Positions 8,604-16,993 of a DNA stretch of 64,000 bases are shown piece after piece. Positions within the stretch are counted from its first letter, which is position 1, and each line of letters starts with the position of its first letter. The notes under the pieces are model-generated. The model was not told the DNA's origin. It worked only from the letters and a program-made list of their open reading frames with translations, and ran no database searches. Where the stretch lies: assembly GCF_026339995.1 (NCBI RefSeq), contig NZ_JAPEPT010000003.1, forward strand, positions 372,001-436,000, given 5' to 3'. The position numbers and the translations under genes were made by a program. The stretch comes from Streptomyces sp. NBC_01481. GTDB lineage: Bacteria > Actinomycetota > Actinomycetes > Streptomycetales > Streptomycetaceae.

Positions 8604-8839
8604 ACGCCCACCGCGTCCGGTCGACCTGCGCCCGGCCTGTTTTCCGCGAACGCCTCGCGCACCGGCTCGAACCCGGCCGCGACCTCACCGCCGATCGTCG
8701 TCATGCCGTCCATCGTGGCACTCTGGCCGTCTGCTCCCAGGGGCGGGCCGGCTCCCGGCGCCTTGTCTTCGAGGAGCGCGGCGCCGTAGTTCGCGGCGTC
8801 GAGCGCTCCGTCCAAGATGCTCACCGGCATCGTCACCAA
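8600..8839 (-). pseudogene. Probable N-terminal fragment of a serine hydrolase (beta-lactamase/EstB-like)
   Basis: A 79-codon open frame upstream of the PAP2 gene. Its second half, GGEVAAGFEPVREAFAEN, matches the way many actinobacterial EstB/class C beta-lactamase-like hydrolases begin. The frame then ends without the SxxK or YxN motifs. The first half shows nothing I recognise. I read it as the start of a deleted hydrolase whose truncated end now lies four bases inside the PAP2 start. It could also be a small real gene coupled to PAP2 (GTGA overlap). Confidence 0.4.
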
Positions 8840-8941
8840 GTGGCTGCCGGACGACCGGGCCGACGTGCACCGTCGTGCCGTGATCTCTTCGGGGCGGTGA
8901 GCCGGTTGTGATGGAGTTCAAGCCTGGGGCGAAGCCGTCTG

Positions 8942-9931
8942 TCAGCCCTCCCGGATGAAGCCCTCCCGTACCAGCCAGTCCTTCGCCACCTCGTGCGGGT
9001 CCTCCCCGTCCACGTCCACCCGCGCGTTCAGCCGCTGGGCCTCCGCCCCCGTCAGCCGCTTGGTGATCGGGGCGAGGACGTCGGCGATGGCGGGGTACTT
9101 CCTCATCGTGGCGCTGTTCATCTCGGGTGCCGCGTTGTAGTTGGGGAAGAAGTGCCGGTCGTCCTCCAGCACCTTCAGCTCGAGTTCCGGAATGCGGCCG
9201 TCGGTGGTGGCCGCCACGCCGAGGGTGCAGGCCGCGCCCTTGGCGACCTGGGTGTAGACGACGCCGTCGTCCATCTTTTTGAAGTTCCCGCGCCGGAGGG
9301 CGAATCCGTACGTCTTCGCCACGCCGGGCAGGCCGTCCTCGCGCACCGAGAACTCGCTTCCCCCGCAGATCGTCGCCGCGCCCGGGTCCTCCTTCGTCAG
9401 ACGTGCCACGTCGGAGAGAGTGCGCAGCCGGTACTTCTGCGCATTCGCCCGGTTCGCGACCAGCGCGTAGGTGTTGTTGAGCGGGGCGGCGGGCAGCCAG
9501 GCGATGCCGTTGCGGCGGTCCTCGTCGCGCACGGCCTCCCACTGCTCGTGCGGGTCGACGACCGGCTTGGTGTGACCGAGGTAGGTGATCCAGGCCGTGC
9601 CCGTGTACTCGTACATCCCGTCCGCCGCACCGGACTTGACCGCCTCGCGGGCACCGATCGAGCCCTGGATGTTCGTCCGGTCCAGGACTTCCGCGCCGGC
9701 CGCTTTGAAGACCAGCCCCATGATCTGGCCCAGGATGATCTGCTCGGTGAACTCCTTGGAGGTCACGGTCAGTTGGGCGCCCTTCAGCGGTCGCCCCTTC
9801 CCGATGGAGCCGGGCTGCACCGAGTCGGCCAGCGGGCTGCCGCTGGTCAGTCCGCAGCCGCTCAGCCCTGCGGCGGCGAGCAGCAGGGCGCCCGCGCCCG
9901 CGACGGCCGTCCGTACCCGGGTCAGGCGCAT
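8942..9931 (-). CDS. Glycine betaine/choline ABC transporter substrate-binding lipoprotein
   Basis: A 329-residue lipoprotein. The N-terminal membrane segment ends in a lipobox (LSGCGLTSG, Cys26). It has the type-F periplasmic-binding fold of ProX/OpuBC/OpuCC proteins: LTVTSKEFTEQIILGQIMGLVFKAAG near residues 54-79, then DGMYEYTGTAWITYLG. These bind quaternary amines such as glycine betaine, choline or carnitine through an aromatic cage outside the membrane. It is the last gene of a four-gene leftward operon and overlaps the upstream permease by one base. Confidence 0.9.
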   Translation of the reverse strand: MRLTRVRTAVAGAGALLLAAAGLSGCGLTSGSPLADSVQPGSIGKGRPLKGAQLTVTSKEFTEQIILGQIMGLVFKAAGAEVLDRTNIQGSIGAREAVKSGAADGMYEYTGTAWITYLGHTKPVVDPHEQWEAVRDEDRRNGIAWLPAAPLNNTYALVANRANAQKYRLRTLSDVARLTKEDPGAATICGGSEFSVREDGLPGVAKTYGFALRRGNFKKMDDGVVYTQVAKGAACTLGVAATTDGRIPELELKVLEDDRHFFPNYNAAPEMNSATMRKYPAIADVLAPITKRLTGAEAQRLNARVDVDGEDPHEVAKDWLVREGFIREG

Positions 9932-10806
9932 CAGTCCACCTCCAGGCCGCGCGGGCGCAGCAGCAACTCGACGAGCATCCCCAGCCAGTCCACGATCAGC
10001 GCCATGGCGACCGTCAGTACGGAGCCGAGCACCAGCACCGGCATGCGCTGGTTGGTGATGCCGGAGGAGATCAGGTCCCCGAGTCCTCCTCCGCCGCCGA
10101 AGGTGGCCAGCGTCGCGGTGCCGACGTTCAGCACGAGCGCGGTCCGTACGCCCGCCAGGATCAGCGGTACGGCCAGGGGCAGTTCGACCCGGAACAGCAC
10201 CAGCAGCGGCGACATCCCGATGCCGCGCGCCGCCTCCACGAGTGCCGGGTCGGTGGCCCTCAGGCCGGCCACGGTGTTGCTCAGCACCGGCAGCACCGCG
10301 AATGCCACGATGCCGACCAGGGCGGCTCGTTGGCCGATGCCGAGCCAGATCACCAGGAGCGCCAGCAGGCCCAGGGCCGGGGTCGCCTGGCCGATGTTGG
10401 CCACCGCGACGAACAGCGGTGCGGCCCGGCGCAGGACCCCGCGCGTCAGCGCGATGCCCAGTGGGATCGCGATGATGAGCACGAAGAAGGTGGAGATCGC
10501 GACGAGTTCGGTCTGCTGGAGGAGTGCGGTGCGCACGGCGCCGTCTGCGAGGGCGTTCCTGGCGATCGAGTCCAGCTCGGTGGTGCGGAGATACAGCGCG
10601 GTGGCGCCGAGGACTACCGCGACGAAGGCCGGCAGCGTCACCAGCTTCTGCCAGGTGATACGGGGCGGGACCCGGTCCAGTGCGGCGAGCCGGGTCACGG
10701 GCTCGTCATGCCCTGGCCCTGGAGCCGACCCCGGGGCCGGGGACCCGTAACCGGCCTCGGGAGCGGCTCCACCACCGGCCCCGACATCGACCTCGCTCCG
10801 GCTCAC
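9931..10806 (-). CDS. Glycine betaine/choline ABC transporter permease
   Basis: A 291-residue inner-membrane protein with a 50-residue Gly/Pro-rich cytoplasmic head followed by six or more helices. The EAA-type loop is seen as ALVEAARGIGMSPLLVLFRVELPLAVPLILAGVRTALVLNVGTATLATFGG, which contacts the ATPase. It pairs with the other permease (12091-12738), which has a closely similar EAA loop, to form a heterodimeric OpuB/OpuC-type channel. It overlaps the ATPase gene by four bases. Confidence 0.9.
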   Translation of the reverse strand: MSRSEVDVGAGGGAAPEAGYGSPAPGSAPGPGHDEPVTRLAALDRVPPRITWQKLVTLPAFVAVVLGATALYLRTTELDSIARNALADGAVRTALLQQTELVAISTFFVLIIAIPLGIALTRGVLRRAAPLFVAVANIGQATPALGLLALLVIWLGIGQRAALVGIVAFAVLPVLSNTVAGLRATDPALVEAARGIGMSPLLVLFRVELPLAVPLILAGVRTALVLNVGTATLATFGGGGGLGDLISSGITNQRMPVLVLGSVLTVAMALIVDWLGMLVELLLRPRGLEVD

Positions 10807-12098
10807 GCGGGCTCACCCCGGCCGGTCGGCCGAGCCTCCTCGGCTCCCCGCTCGCCCGGCGCCCCGTGCATCGCGTTCAGTAGTGTCGACATGTCCACCA
10901 CGCCGGCGTACGCGCCGTCCTGTCCCGTGACCGCGACGCGGCCCGCACCGTCGGCCAGCAGCGCCTCCAGCGCGTCCCGCAGCGTCATGTCCACCCCGAT
11001 CCGGCTCCGTACGGGGGTGCCCGCCGACAACGGCAGCGGCTCTCCGGCGGGTTGCGCACTCCGGGCGCGCGTCAGGTCCTCGCGTCGCAGCCAGGAGTGT
11101 GGGCGCCGCTCCCGGTCCAGTAGCAGCAGGTGGTCGGCGGAGGCGGAGCCCGCGTCCAGCAGGTGCAGGGCGGTCTCGAGCGGGTCGTCGACGGTGGCGG
11201 TCGGGACGTCGGCGAGCTTCACCTCCCGTACGCGCTTGAGGTGCAGCCGCTTCACCCCGGCTCCCGCGCCCACGAAACCGGCGACGAAGTCGTCCGCCGG
11301 ACTGGCCAGGATCGCTTCCGGAGTGTCGAACTGGGCGATCTGCGACCGGTCGCGCAGCACCGCGATCCGGTCGCCGACCTTGATGGCCTCGTCGAAGTCG
11401 TGCGTGACGAAGACGATCGTCTTGCGTAACTCGCGCTGCAACCTGATGAGTTGGTCCTGCAGGCGCTCGCGGGTGATGGGGTCGACGGCCCCGAACGGCT
11501 CGTCCATCAGCAGCACGGGCGGGTCGGCCGCCAGCGCCCGCGCCACCCCGACCCGCTGCTGCTGGCCGCCGGAGAGCCGGCGCGGATAGCGGCCGCGGAA
11601 CTCCCCGGGATCCAGCCCGACGAGTTCGAGCATCTCCTCGACCCGGTCCCGCACCTTCGCGCGGGGCCAGCCGGCCATCTTCGGTACGAGCGCGATGTTC
11701 TCGGCGACGGTCATGTGCGGGAAGAGGCCCGTGGCCTGGATGGCGTAGCCGATGGTACGGCGGAGCGCCACGGGGTTGATGCCGGTGACGTCCTCGCCGC
11801 CGATGGTGATCCGCCCCGAGGTCGGCTCGATCAGCCGGTTGATCATCTTGAGGGTGGTGCTCTTGCCGCAGCCCGAGGGCCCCACGAGGATCACGGTTTC
11901 GCCGGCCGCGACGTCCAGGGTCACGTCCTCCACGGCCGGGGCCTGGCTGTCCGGATAACGCTTGGTGAGGTTGTCCAGCCGGATACTCGCGCCGACGGCG
12001 GCCGGCCGGTCGGGCCCGGCGGATCGGGCGGATCCGCCGGGGCCTGCGGCGCCGGACGTCGGGGAGGTCGGTTCGACGATTTCGGCAGAGTCAGCCAC
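10803..12098 (-). CDS. Glycine betaine/choline ABC transporter ATP-binding protein with CBS domains
   Basis: A 431-residue ATPase of the ProV/OpuCA type. Walker A is GPSGCGKS (residues 73-80), the signature LSGGQQQR (174-181), Walker B VLLMDEP (195-201), and the switch His lies in THD at 231-233. Residues about 265-425 form the tandem CBS module that senses ionic strength in OpuA-like transporters, so uptake is probably osmotically gated. A 35-residue Ser/Gly/Pro-rich N-terminal extension precedes the nucleotide domain. GTG start. It overlaps the upstream permease by eight bases and the downstream one by four. Confidence 0.92.
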   Translation of the reverse strand: MADSAEIVEPTSPTSGAAGPGGSARSAGPDRPAAVGASIRLDNLTKRYPDSQAPAVEDVTLDVAAGETVILVGPSGCGKSTTLKMINRLIEPTSGRITIGGEDVTGINPVALRRTIGYAIQATGLFPHMTVAENIALVPKMAGWPRAKVRDRVEEMLELVGLDPGEFRGRYPRRLSGGQQQRVGVARALAADPPVLLMDEPFGAVDPITRERLQDQLIRLQRELRKTIVFVTHDFDEAIKVGDRIAVLRDRSQIAQFDTPEAILASPADDFVAGFVGAGAGVKRLHLKRVREVKLADVPTATVDDPLETALHLLDAGSASADHLLLLDRERRPHSWLRREDLTRARSAQPAGEPLPLSAGTPVRSRIGVDMTLRDALEALLADGAGRVAVTGQDGAYAGVVDMSTLLNAMHGAPGERGAEEARPTGRGEPA

Positions 12099-12738
12099 GG
12101 ATCCCCCGTGAGATGGTGAGCCGTCCGATCAGCACGTACCCGGCGTCGAACAGCAGGGCCAGGACGACGATTCCGAGCGTCCCCGACAGTACTTCGTTGA
12201 GCGCGTTCGCACTGCCCAGGCTGGAGATCCCGCGGAAGATCTGGTTGCCGAGCCCGGGCCCCGAGGCGAAGGCCGCGATCGCCGCGATACCCATCAGCAT
12301 CTGGGTCGACACCCGGACACCGGTGAGGATCGGCGGCCAGGCGAGGGGCAGTTCGACCCTGAGCAGCTGGGCGAACCGTGACATCCCCATGCCCTTGGCG
12401 ACCTCGACGAGGGCCGGGTCGACTCCGCGCAACCCGACGACCGCGTTACGGACCACGGGCAGCAGTCCGTACAGCGTCAGCGCGATGACGGTCGGCGCGA
12501 CGCCGAGGCCGACGACCGGGACGAGCAGGCCGAGGAGAGCCAGGGAGGGGACGGTGAGGATGCTTGCGGTCGTGGTGATCGCGAGGTTTCCCGCCCACTC
12601 GGTGCGGTAGGTGAGGACGCCGATCAAGACCCCGAGCAACGTGGCGACGACCATGCACTGGAAGACGGCGCTGGCGTGCTGACAGGCGTCTACGAGCAGC
12701 TGCTGGTAGCGGGTGCCCAGGTACTCCCAGAAGCTCAC
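12091..12738 (-). CDS. Glycine betaine/choline ABC transporter permease (first gene of operon)
   Basis: A 215-residue permease with about five or six helices and the EAA loop DPALVEVAKGMGMSRFAQLLRVELPLAWPPILTGVRVSTQMLMGIAAIAAFA. It starts at GTG 12738 behind a GGGGGAGGG ribosome-binding site at about 12748-12756, and is the promoter-proximal gene of the four-gene osmoprotectant operon. The regulator remnant just upstream (12780-12960) no longer looks functional. Confidence 0.9.
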   Translation of the reverse strand: MSFWEYLGTRYQQLLVDACQHASAVFQCMVVATLLGVLIGVLTYRTEWAGNLAITTTASILTVPSLALLGLLVPVVGLGVAPTVIALTLYGLLPVVRNAVVGLRGVDPALVEVAKGMGMSRFAQLLRVELPLAWPPILTGVRVSTQMLMGIAAIAAFASGPGLGNQIFRGISSLGSANALNEVLSGTLGIVVLALLFDAGYVLIGRLTISRGIRG

Positions 12739-12779
12739 TTCTCGGTCCCTCCCCCAAGGCCGGTCCTCCAGCGGTCAGC

Positions 12780-12960
12780 GGTCCATACGGCGCCTGCCGC
12801 GACGCCTGGCGCACCAGTGGAGTGATCCGGAGCGGCACCGGATTCACCATCATGATCGCCGTCGAGGCCCGTACGATGCTCCATCGAATCCCACCATCCG
12901 GTCGATCACGCGCTGCAAGTCGGCATTCGAGCGTGCCACCAAACGGCACAGCATGTCACC
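12780..12960 (-). pseudogene. Frameshifted Lrp/AsnC-family regulator remnant (ligand-binding domain)
   Basis: Read leftward from about 12960, one frame gives LCRLVARSNADLQRVIDRMVGFDG. Around 12880 the homology jumps to another frame giving IVRASTAIMMVNPVPLRITPLV. Joined, the two are the C-terminal half of an AsnC/Lrp effector domain, whose usual pattern is ..VVARDNDDLQRVID....GVVRTSTAIAL...VPLRTLPLV. A one-frame shift separates them, and no DNA-binding half is visible upstream. The remnant sits just before the osmoprotectant operon, so it may be a former local regulator that has been lost. Confidence 0.7.
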
Positions 12961-13533
12961 ACCCCGCCGGCGGCGAGGAGTACTTGGGCCGCGCCCGGCG
13001 GGCGATGTCGAAGGCCAGGACGGCCTGTTGCCGTGCCGCCCGGGTGACCGCCCGCCCGTTCGGGGGTGCCCGACACCGTCCGCCCGAGTCAGGGTCGGGG
13101 GCTGCGTGATGGCTGACGCCGCACCCTGGCCTCCCGGCCCTTGTGAGGGCACATGCGTACGTGGTCTTCCCGGCCCCACCCGGGAAGGGCGCATGGCATG
13201 CGCACGTACGGGAACCCTCCGTACGCGCCGGGCACCGGGATGCGGCTCCGACGTCTCACGGGCAGTACAGCGGACCGGTCACGGCAATAGCCGGAAGGGG
13301 CTGAGCTGAAGGCGGCGGTGATGTGGAGGTTGACTACTACCGAGAGTGACTAGGCCCTCGGCGAGCCGCAAGGGCTCCGGGGGTTGTACTTGAGGGTCCA
13401 GCCGTTGCCATCGGAAGATAGAAGAGATCACGAGCGCTGAGTCTCCCCAGATTCTCCCCAGGGTTGCAGAGTGCCGTGGTCGCGTGTGCGCGATCGCAAA
13501 TCCAGCTCCGCTGAGGAGGGTTGCGGTGATGGA
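12961..13533. other. Intergenic region without a convincing gene; one hairpin
   Basis: About 570 bases between the Lrp remnant and the corA stop. No frame shows family-level similarity or a clean ribosome-binding site. One leftward frame around 12965-13060 (reading AVLAFDIARRARPKYSSPPAGW then stop) has a protein-like look but I cannot place it. A short perfect hairpin lies at 13166-13187. Near 13441-13462 'tctccccag' occurs twice in direct orientation. The region looks like decayed sequence. Confidence 0.5.
13166..13187. repeat. Perfect 8-bp stem hairpin
   Basis: CTTCCCGG, six-base loop CCCCAC, then CCGGGAAG. It is flanked by GCGTACGTG on the left and CACGTACG on the right, which could extend the pairing with internal loops. 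There is no T-tract on either side, so it is not a classical terminator. Confidence 0.6.
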
Positions 13534-14673
13534 CTACAGCCAGTCCCGGCGCTTGAAGATGAAGTACAGGCTTACGCACACCACCGCCATGAGCAGGATC
13601 GCGAACGGATACCCCGCTGCCCACTTGAGCTCCGGCATCGACTCGAAGTTCATGCCGTAGATCGTTCCCACGAGCGTGGGAGCAAAGAGGATGGCGGCCC
13701 ACGAGGAGATCTTCTTGATCTCTTCGTTCTGCTCGATGCCCGCCTCCGCCATCGCCCGCATCTCCTCGTTCTGCTGCTGCGTCACCAGCGTCGCGTTCAC
13801 GGTGAGGATGTCCGCCAGCGCCTGGCGGAAGCCGTCCACGCGCTCGCTCGTGTGGGTCACGTGGTCGGCGACGTCGCGGAGATAGCGCTGGAGCTCCTCG
13901 TCCGTGCCGTATTTCGCGAAGCCCGCCATCAGCGCGTGCAGCATGCCGACGAGGGGGCGGGTGGCGCGCTGGAACTCGACCATTTCGCGGGAGAGTTCGT
14001 AGATGCGCCGCGACACCGCCGGGTCGCCGCCGAAGACCTCGGTCTCGATCTCGTCGATGTCGTTCTGCACGCCCGCCACGACCGGGGCGTAGCCGTCGAC
14101 CACCGCGTCCAGGATCGCGTACAGCACCGCCTCCGGGCCAAGCGCCAGCAGTTCCGGGGTCTTCTCCATGCGGTGGCGGACCGCGGACAGGTCGGGGGCC
14201 GCGCCGTGGCGGACCGTGATCAGGAAGTCCCTGCCGACGAAGACATGCAGCTCGCCGAACTCGACCTCTTCCTGGGCGTCGAGATAGCGGGCAGCGCGCA
14301 GCACCACGAAGAGGGTCTCGCCGTACCGTTCGAGCTTCGGGCGCTGGTGAGCCTCCAGCGCGTCCTCCACGGCCAGTTCATGAAGGTCGAACTCCTCGGC
14401 GAGCGAGAGGACTTCGGCCTCGGTGGGGCGGTGCAGCCCGATCCACGCCATGCCGTCGGGGTACTCGCGCAGCTGGCGGAAGGTCTGGGCGAGGGAGTCG
14501 GGCGTCGCGACGCGGCGGCCGTCGCGGTAGAGCGCGGCCTGGACGACGCTGCCCTGATCCTTCTGTACGGGGGCGGGAGCGACCGGCTCCGCGGGCAGGG
14601 GATTGGCGGGCGGCGGGCTCGCGGGGAGGAGCGACCGGCGGCGCCATTGGTGCCTCTTCGGGGACAGCGGCAT
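13534..14673 (-). CDS. corA: CorA-family magnesium/cobalt channel
   Basis: A 379-residue protein. A Pro-rich head of about 40 residues is followed by the CorA cytoplasmic domain (AWIGLHRPTEAEV.. EFDLHELAVEDALEAHQRPKLERYGETLFVVLR) with long helices. Two C-terminal membrane helices are separated by the hallmark YGMNFESMPEL pore motif, and the protein ends in a basic KRRDWL. It forms pentameric Mg2+ channels in the membrane. The ATG at 14673 is chosen because GGGAGGTGAG lies just upstream; the frame is open much further, but only as antisense of the next gene. Confidence 0.93.
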   Translation of the reverse strand: MPLSPKRHQWRRRSLLPASPPPANPLPAEPVAPAPVQKDQGSVVQAALYRDGRRVATPDSLAQTFRQLREYPDGMAWIGLHRPTEAEVLSLAEEFDLHELAVEDALEAHQRPKLERYGETLFVVLRAARYLDAQEEVEFGELHVFVGRDFLITVRHGAAPDLSAVRHRMEKTPELLALGPEAVLYAILDAVVDGYAPVVAGVQNDIDEIETEVFGGDPAVSRRIYELSREMVEFQRATRPLVGMLHALMAGFAKYGTDEELQRYLRDVADHVTHTSERVDGFRQALADILTVNATLVTQQQNEEMRAMAEAGIEQNEEIKKISSWAAILFAPTLVGTIYGMNFESMPELKWAAGYPFAILLMAVVCVSLYFIFKRRDWL

Positions 14674-14856
14674 CGTGTCTCTCACCTCCCACCTCGGAAA
14701 CTGCGCGGGTGTCGTCCGCGCCCGTACGGCCACGGAGCAGGATATCCGGGTCGAATTGCCCCGGCATGACGGGGGCGACCAGCGGGATTCCCTCGGGATC
14801 CCTTCGGGGTTCCTTGAGGACAGAAGGTGTCCGCAAGCCTGAGTAGCGTGGGGCGC
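14674..14856. promoter_or_regulatory. Divergent promoter region between corA and the AlkZ-like gene
   Basis: 183 bases separate two divergent starts. A TAGCGT hexamer at 14844-14849 sits seven bases before the rightward ATG, the placement expected of a -10 box for a leaderless mRNA. The corA side carries a clear Shine-Dalgarno. GC-rich partial palindromes (GGGATTCCCTCGGGATCCC, 14783-14801) lie between them. Confidence 0.45.
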
Positions 14857-15978
14857 ATGGCTTCGAAGACGACCTACCCCGTGCTCGGCAACCGCGCCCT
14901 CAACCGCGCCACACTGGAGCGCCAGCTCCTGCTGCGCCGTGCTCCCCGGTCCGCGATGTCCGTCAAGGGCGCCGTCGGGCATCTCGTAGGCCTCCAGGCG
15001 CAGAACGTGAAGCCTCCGTACTACGCGCTCGCCGCACGACTGGAGGGCTTCGACCCCCAGGAGCTCTCCGGGCTGATGGCTTCTCGCGAGGTCGCGCGCC
15101 TGGTCACGATGCGTTCCACCATCCATACGCACACCGGCGGGGACTGCCTCACCCTGCGGCCGCTGGTCCAGGCGGCCCGCGACCGGGAGCTCAAGCAGTT
15201 CCGTGCGGGCCTGGCCGGGGTCGATCTGGTCCGGCTCGGAGCCATCAGCCGGGAGCTGGTCGAGGAGCAGCCCCGGACCATGAAGGAGCTGCGCGAGGCG
15301 TTGCTGACGCACTGGCCGGACGCCGATCCGTTTGCCCTCTCCGTCGCCGCGCGCTGTGTGCTGCCGCTGGTGCAGGTCACCCCGCGCGGCCTGTGGGGCA
15401 GGAGCGGCCAGGTCGCGCTCACGACCGCCGAGCACTGGTTCGGGCGGACGTCGGAGCCCGCGCCCGCGCCCGACGCCACAGTCCTGCGCTACCTGGCGGC
15501 CTTCGGGCCCGCATCGGTCAGGGACATGCAGACCTGGTCCGGACTGACCCGGCTGCGTGAGGCCTTCGAGCGGCTGCGGCCGCAGCTGGCCGTCTTCCAG
15601 GACGAGAACGGCGTCGAGCTCTTCGACCTCCCGGACGCACCCCGGCCGGACGCCGACACCCCCGCGCCGCCCCGGCTGCTGCCGGAGTTCGACAATCTGC
15701 TGCTCTCGCACGCCGACCGCACCCGGGTCGTGCCCGAGGCGTACCGGCAGCGGACCTGGAAGGGCAACCAGGCCCACTGCACCTTCCTCGTCGACGGCTA
15801 CCTCGCCGGGATCTGGCGGCTGACCGATACCAAGGACAGCGCGCATGTGATCGTGCAGGCCTTCGGCAAGCTGACCCGCGGGCAGCGCGAGGCGGTGGCC
15901 GAGGAGGCGGAGCGGATGCTCACGACCCTGTCACCGGCCACCGCGCACGACATCGAGTTCGGGGTTTTCAGCGAGTGA
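14857..15978 (+). CDS. Winged-helix DNA-binding protein, AlkZ/YcaQ-like DNA glycosylase family
   Basis: A 373-residue protein of the HTH_42 family. The family motif Q-x-Q is present as VGLQAQN (Gln47, Gln49). In AlkZ/YcaQ these glutamines act in base excision of alkylated or crosslinked bases. MRSTIHTHT near residues 87-95 and the C-terminal LVDGYLAGIWRL block are also typical. Many Streptomyces carry several paralogues, some without known activity, so the glycosylase role is inferred. Start ATG at 14857 has no Shine-Dalgarno but has a TAGCGT box seven bases upstream, suggesting a leaderless transcript. It converges on the LysE gene. Confidence 0.82.
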   Translation: MASKTTYPVLGNRALNRATLERQLLLRRAPRSAMSVKGAVGHLVGLQAQNVKPPYYALAARLEGFDPQELSGLMASREVARLVTMRSTIHTHTGGDCLTLRPLVQAARDRELKQFRAGLAGVDLVRLGAISRELVEEQPRTMKELREALLTHWPDADPFALSVAARCVLPLVQVTPRGLWGRSGQVALTTAEHWFGRTSEPAPAPDATVLRYLAAFGPASVRDMQTWSGLTRLREAFERLRPQLAVFQDENGVELFDLPDAPRPDADTPAPPRLLPEFDNLLLSHADRTRVVPEAYRQRTWKGNQAHCTFLVDGYLAGIWRLTDTKDSAHVIVQAFGKLTRGQREAVAEEAERMLTTLSPATAHDIEFGVFSE

Positions 15979-16002
15979 GCGAGTAGCGGCCGTCCGTACG
16001 CC

Positions 16003-16647
16003 TCAGTCCGCGCGGCCCGTCGCCGCCACCGTCACGCCCAGGCCGATCATCGCGAACCCGCCCGCGCCGCCCACCATCGACAGGCGGCGCTCCGAGCGGG
16101 CGAACCAACTGCGCGCCGCCGCCGCGCCCAGACCCCACAGGGTGTCCGTGACCAGGCCGATCGAGATCGGGACCAGGCCGAGTAGCAGCATCTGCGCGGG
16201 CAGGTTTCCCGCCGTGTGGTCCACGAACTGCGGAAGGACGGCGGCGAAGAAGACGATGCCCTTGGGGTTGGTGACGCCCACCAGGATGCCGTCCACGACC
16301 GTACGGAGATCGCCGCGCGCCGGTCCGGACGGGGCCTGCATGTCCGAGACCTTCATGTCCTTGCGGTGCCGGAACGCCTGCACCCCGAGGAAGACCAGAT
16401 AGGCGGCGCCCGCCAGCTTCACCGCCATGAGCACCGCCGCGGAGCGCTCCACGAGCGCGCCGATGCCCAGCGCGACGGCCACCACCAGGACGTACGAGCC
16501 GAAGACATTGCCCAGCGCCGTGGCCACCGCCGTGCGGCGGCCGTGGGCCAGAGCCCGGCCGATCACGAAGAGCACGCTCGGCCCCGGGATCACGATCACC
16601 AGCAGCGACATCGCGGCGAATGCGAGGAAGCGGTCTGTGGACACCAT
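16003..16647 (-). CDS. LysE/RhtB family amino-acid exporter
   Basis: A 214-residue protein with about six helices. The signature of the family is clear: IPGPSVLFVIGRALAHGRR (residues about 17-35), ALGNVFGSYV, then AYLVFLGVQAFR and GVTNPKGIVFFAAVLPQFV. These carriers export amino acids such as lysine, threonine or homoserine. Start chosen at ATG 16647; the frame is open further upstream, but that stretch is repeat sequence. The gene has no regulator beside it, and its upstream region is occupied by a Streptomyces repeat and a MITE. Confidence 0.88.
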   Translation of the reverse strand: MVSTDRFLAFAAMSLLVIVIPGPSVLFVIGRALAHGRRTAVATALGNVFGSYVLVVAVALGIGALVERSAAVLMAVKLAGAAYLVFLGVQAFRHRKDMKVSDMQAPSGPARGDLRTVVDGILVGVTNPKGIVFFAAVLPQFVDHTAGNLPAQMLLLGLVPISIGLVTDTLWGLGAAAARSWFARSERRLSMVGGAGGFAMIGLGVTVAATGRAD

Positions 16648-16707
16648 TTGCACATTCAACCTCAGTGCCGGGCGGCGCTGCCAGTGGCTGTGGAGACCGG
16701 GCTTCGC

Positions 16708-16800
16708 CCCGGACCCCGTATGCGAGCTTCGGCCGCATGTCCTCAATCGCCGGACGGGCTGGATTTCCGCGGGTGGCCTGAAGGGCGTGGGGTGAGGCCC
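16708..16800. repeat. Streptomyces intergenic repeat, copy 1
   Basis: Contains GGACCCCGTATGCGAG, a CTTCGG turn and TCCTCAATCGCCGGACGGGCT (16740-16760), followed by degenerate GC-rich sequence. The same core recurs at 21340-21374 in this window, next to a longer inverted arm. This family is dispersed between genes in Streptomyces chromosomes. It lies upstream of the LysE gene. Confidence 0.75.
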
Positions 16801-16810
16801 GCCGCCGGCG

Positions 16811-16993
16811 CCTAGGCCGTGTCTGACAAATAGCGCCGTCCGCCCGCAGGGCGGGGTGCGCGGCGTCCGGTGCGTGCAATCGCAAGGCGGAGGATCATCC
16901 TCGTACTGGACGTACTTGGATGACTCCGACAACGCAGCGAGTGTGCGTGCCGGGCGTCGCGCGCCAGGCGAGATTTGTCAGACACGGCCTAGG
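16811..16993. mobile_element. Non-autonomous MITE-like element with perfect 21-bp terminal inverted repeats
   Basis: The left end (16811-16831) and right end (16973-16993) are exact inverted complements over 21 bases around GGCCGTGTCTGACAAAT. The 141 bases between cannot encode a transposase. The ends are each bordered by CTAG, which may be a target duplication. The interior contains GTACTGGACGTACTTGGATG, a sequence I have met repeatedly in Streptomyces intergenic regions. The right-hand CTAG supplies the stop codon of the LuxR-family gene at 16989-16991. Confidence 0.85.

Noticed and set aside
14674..15846. Long minus-strand open frame continuing upstream of corA to 15846 (770 codons in total)
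   Set aside because: Beyond 14673 it is purely antisense to the AlkZ-like gene, with no family similarity. corA has a proper start and Shine-Dalgarno at 14673. In such GC-rich DNA, antisense frames stay open by codon bias.
16648..16932. N-terminal extension of the LysE protein
   Set aside because: It would translate the intergenic repeat and part of the MITE. The conserved protein starts at 16647.
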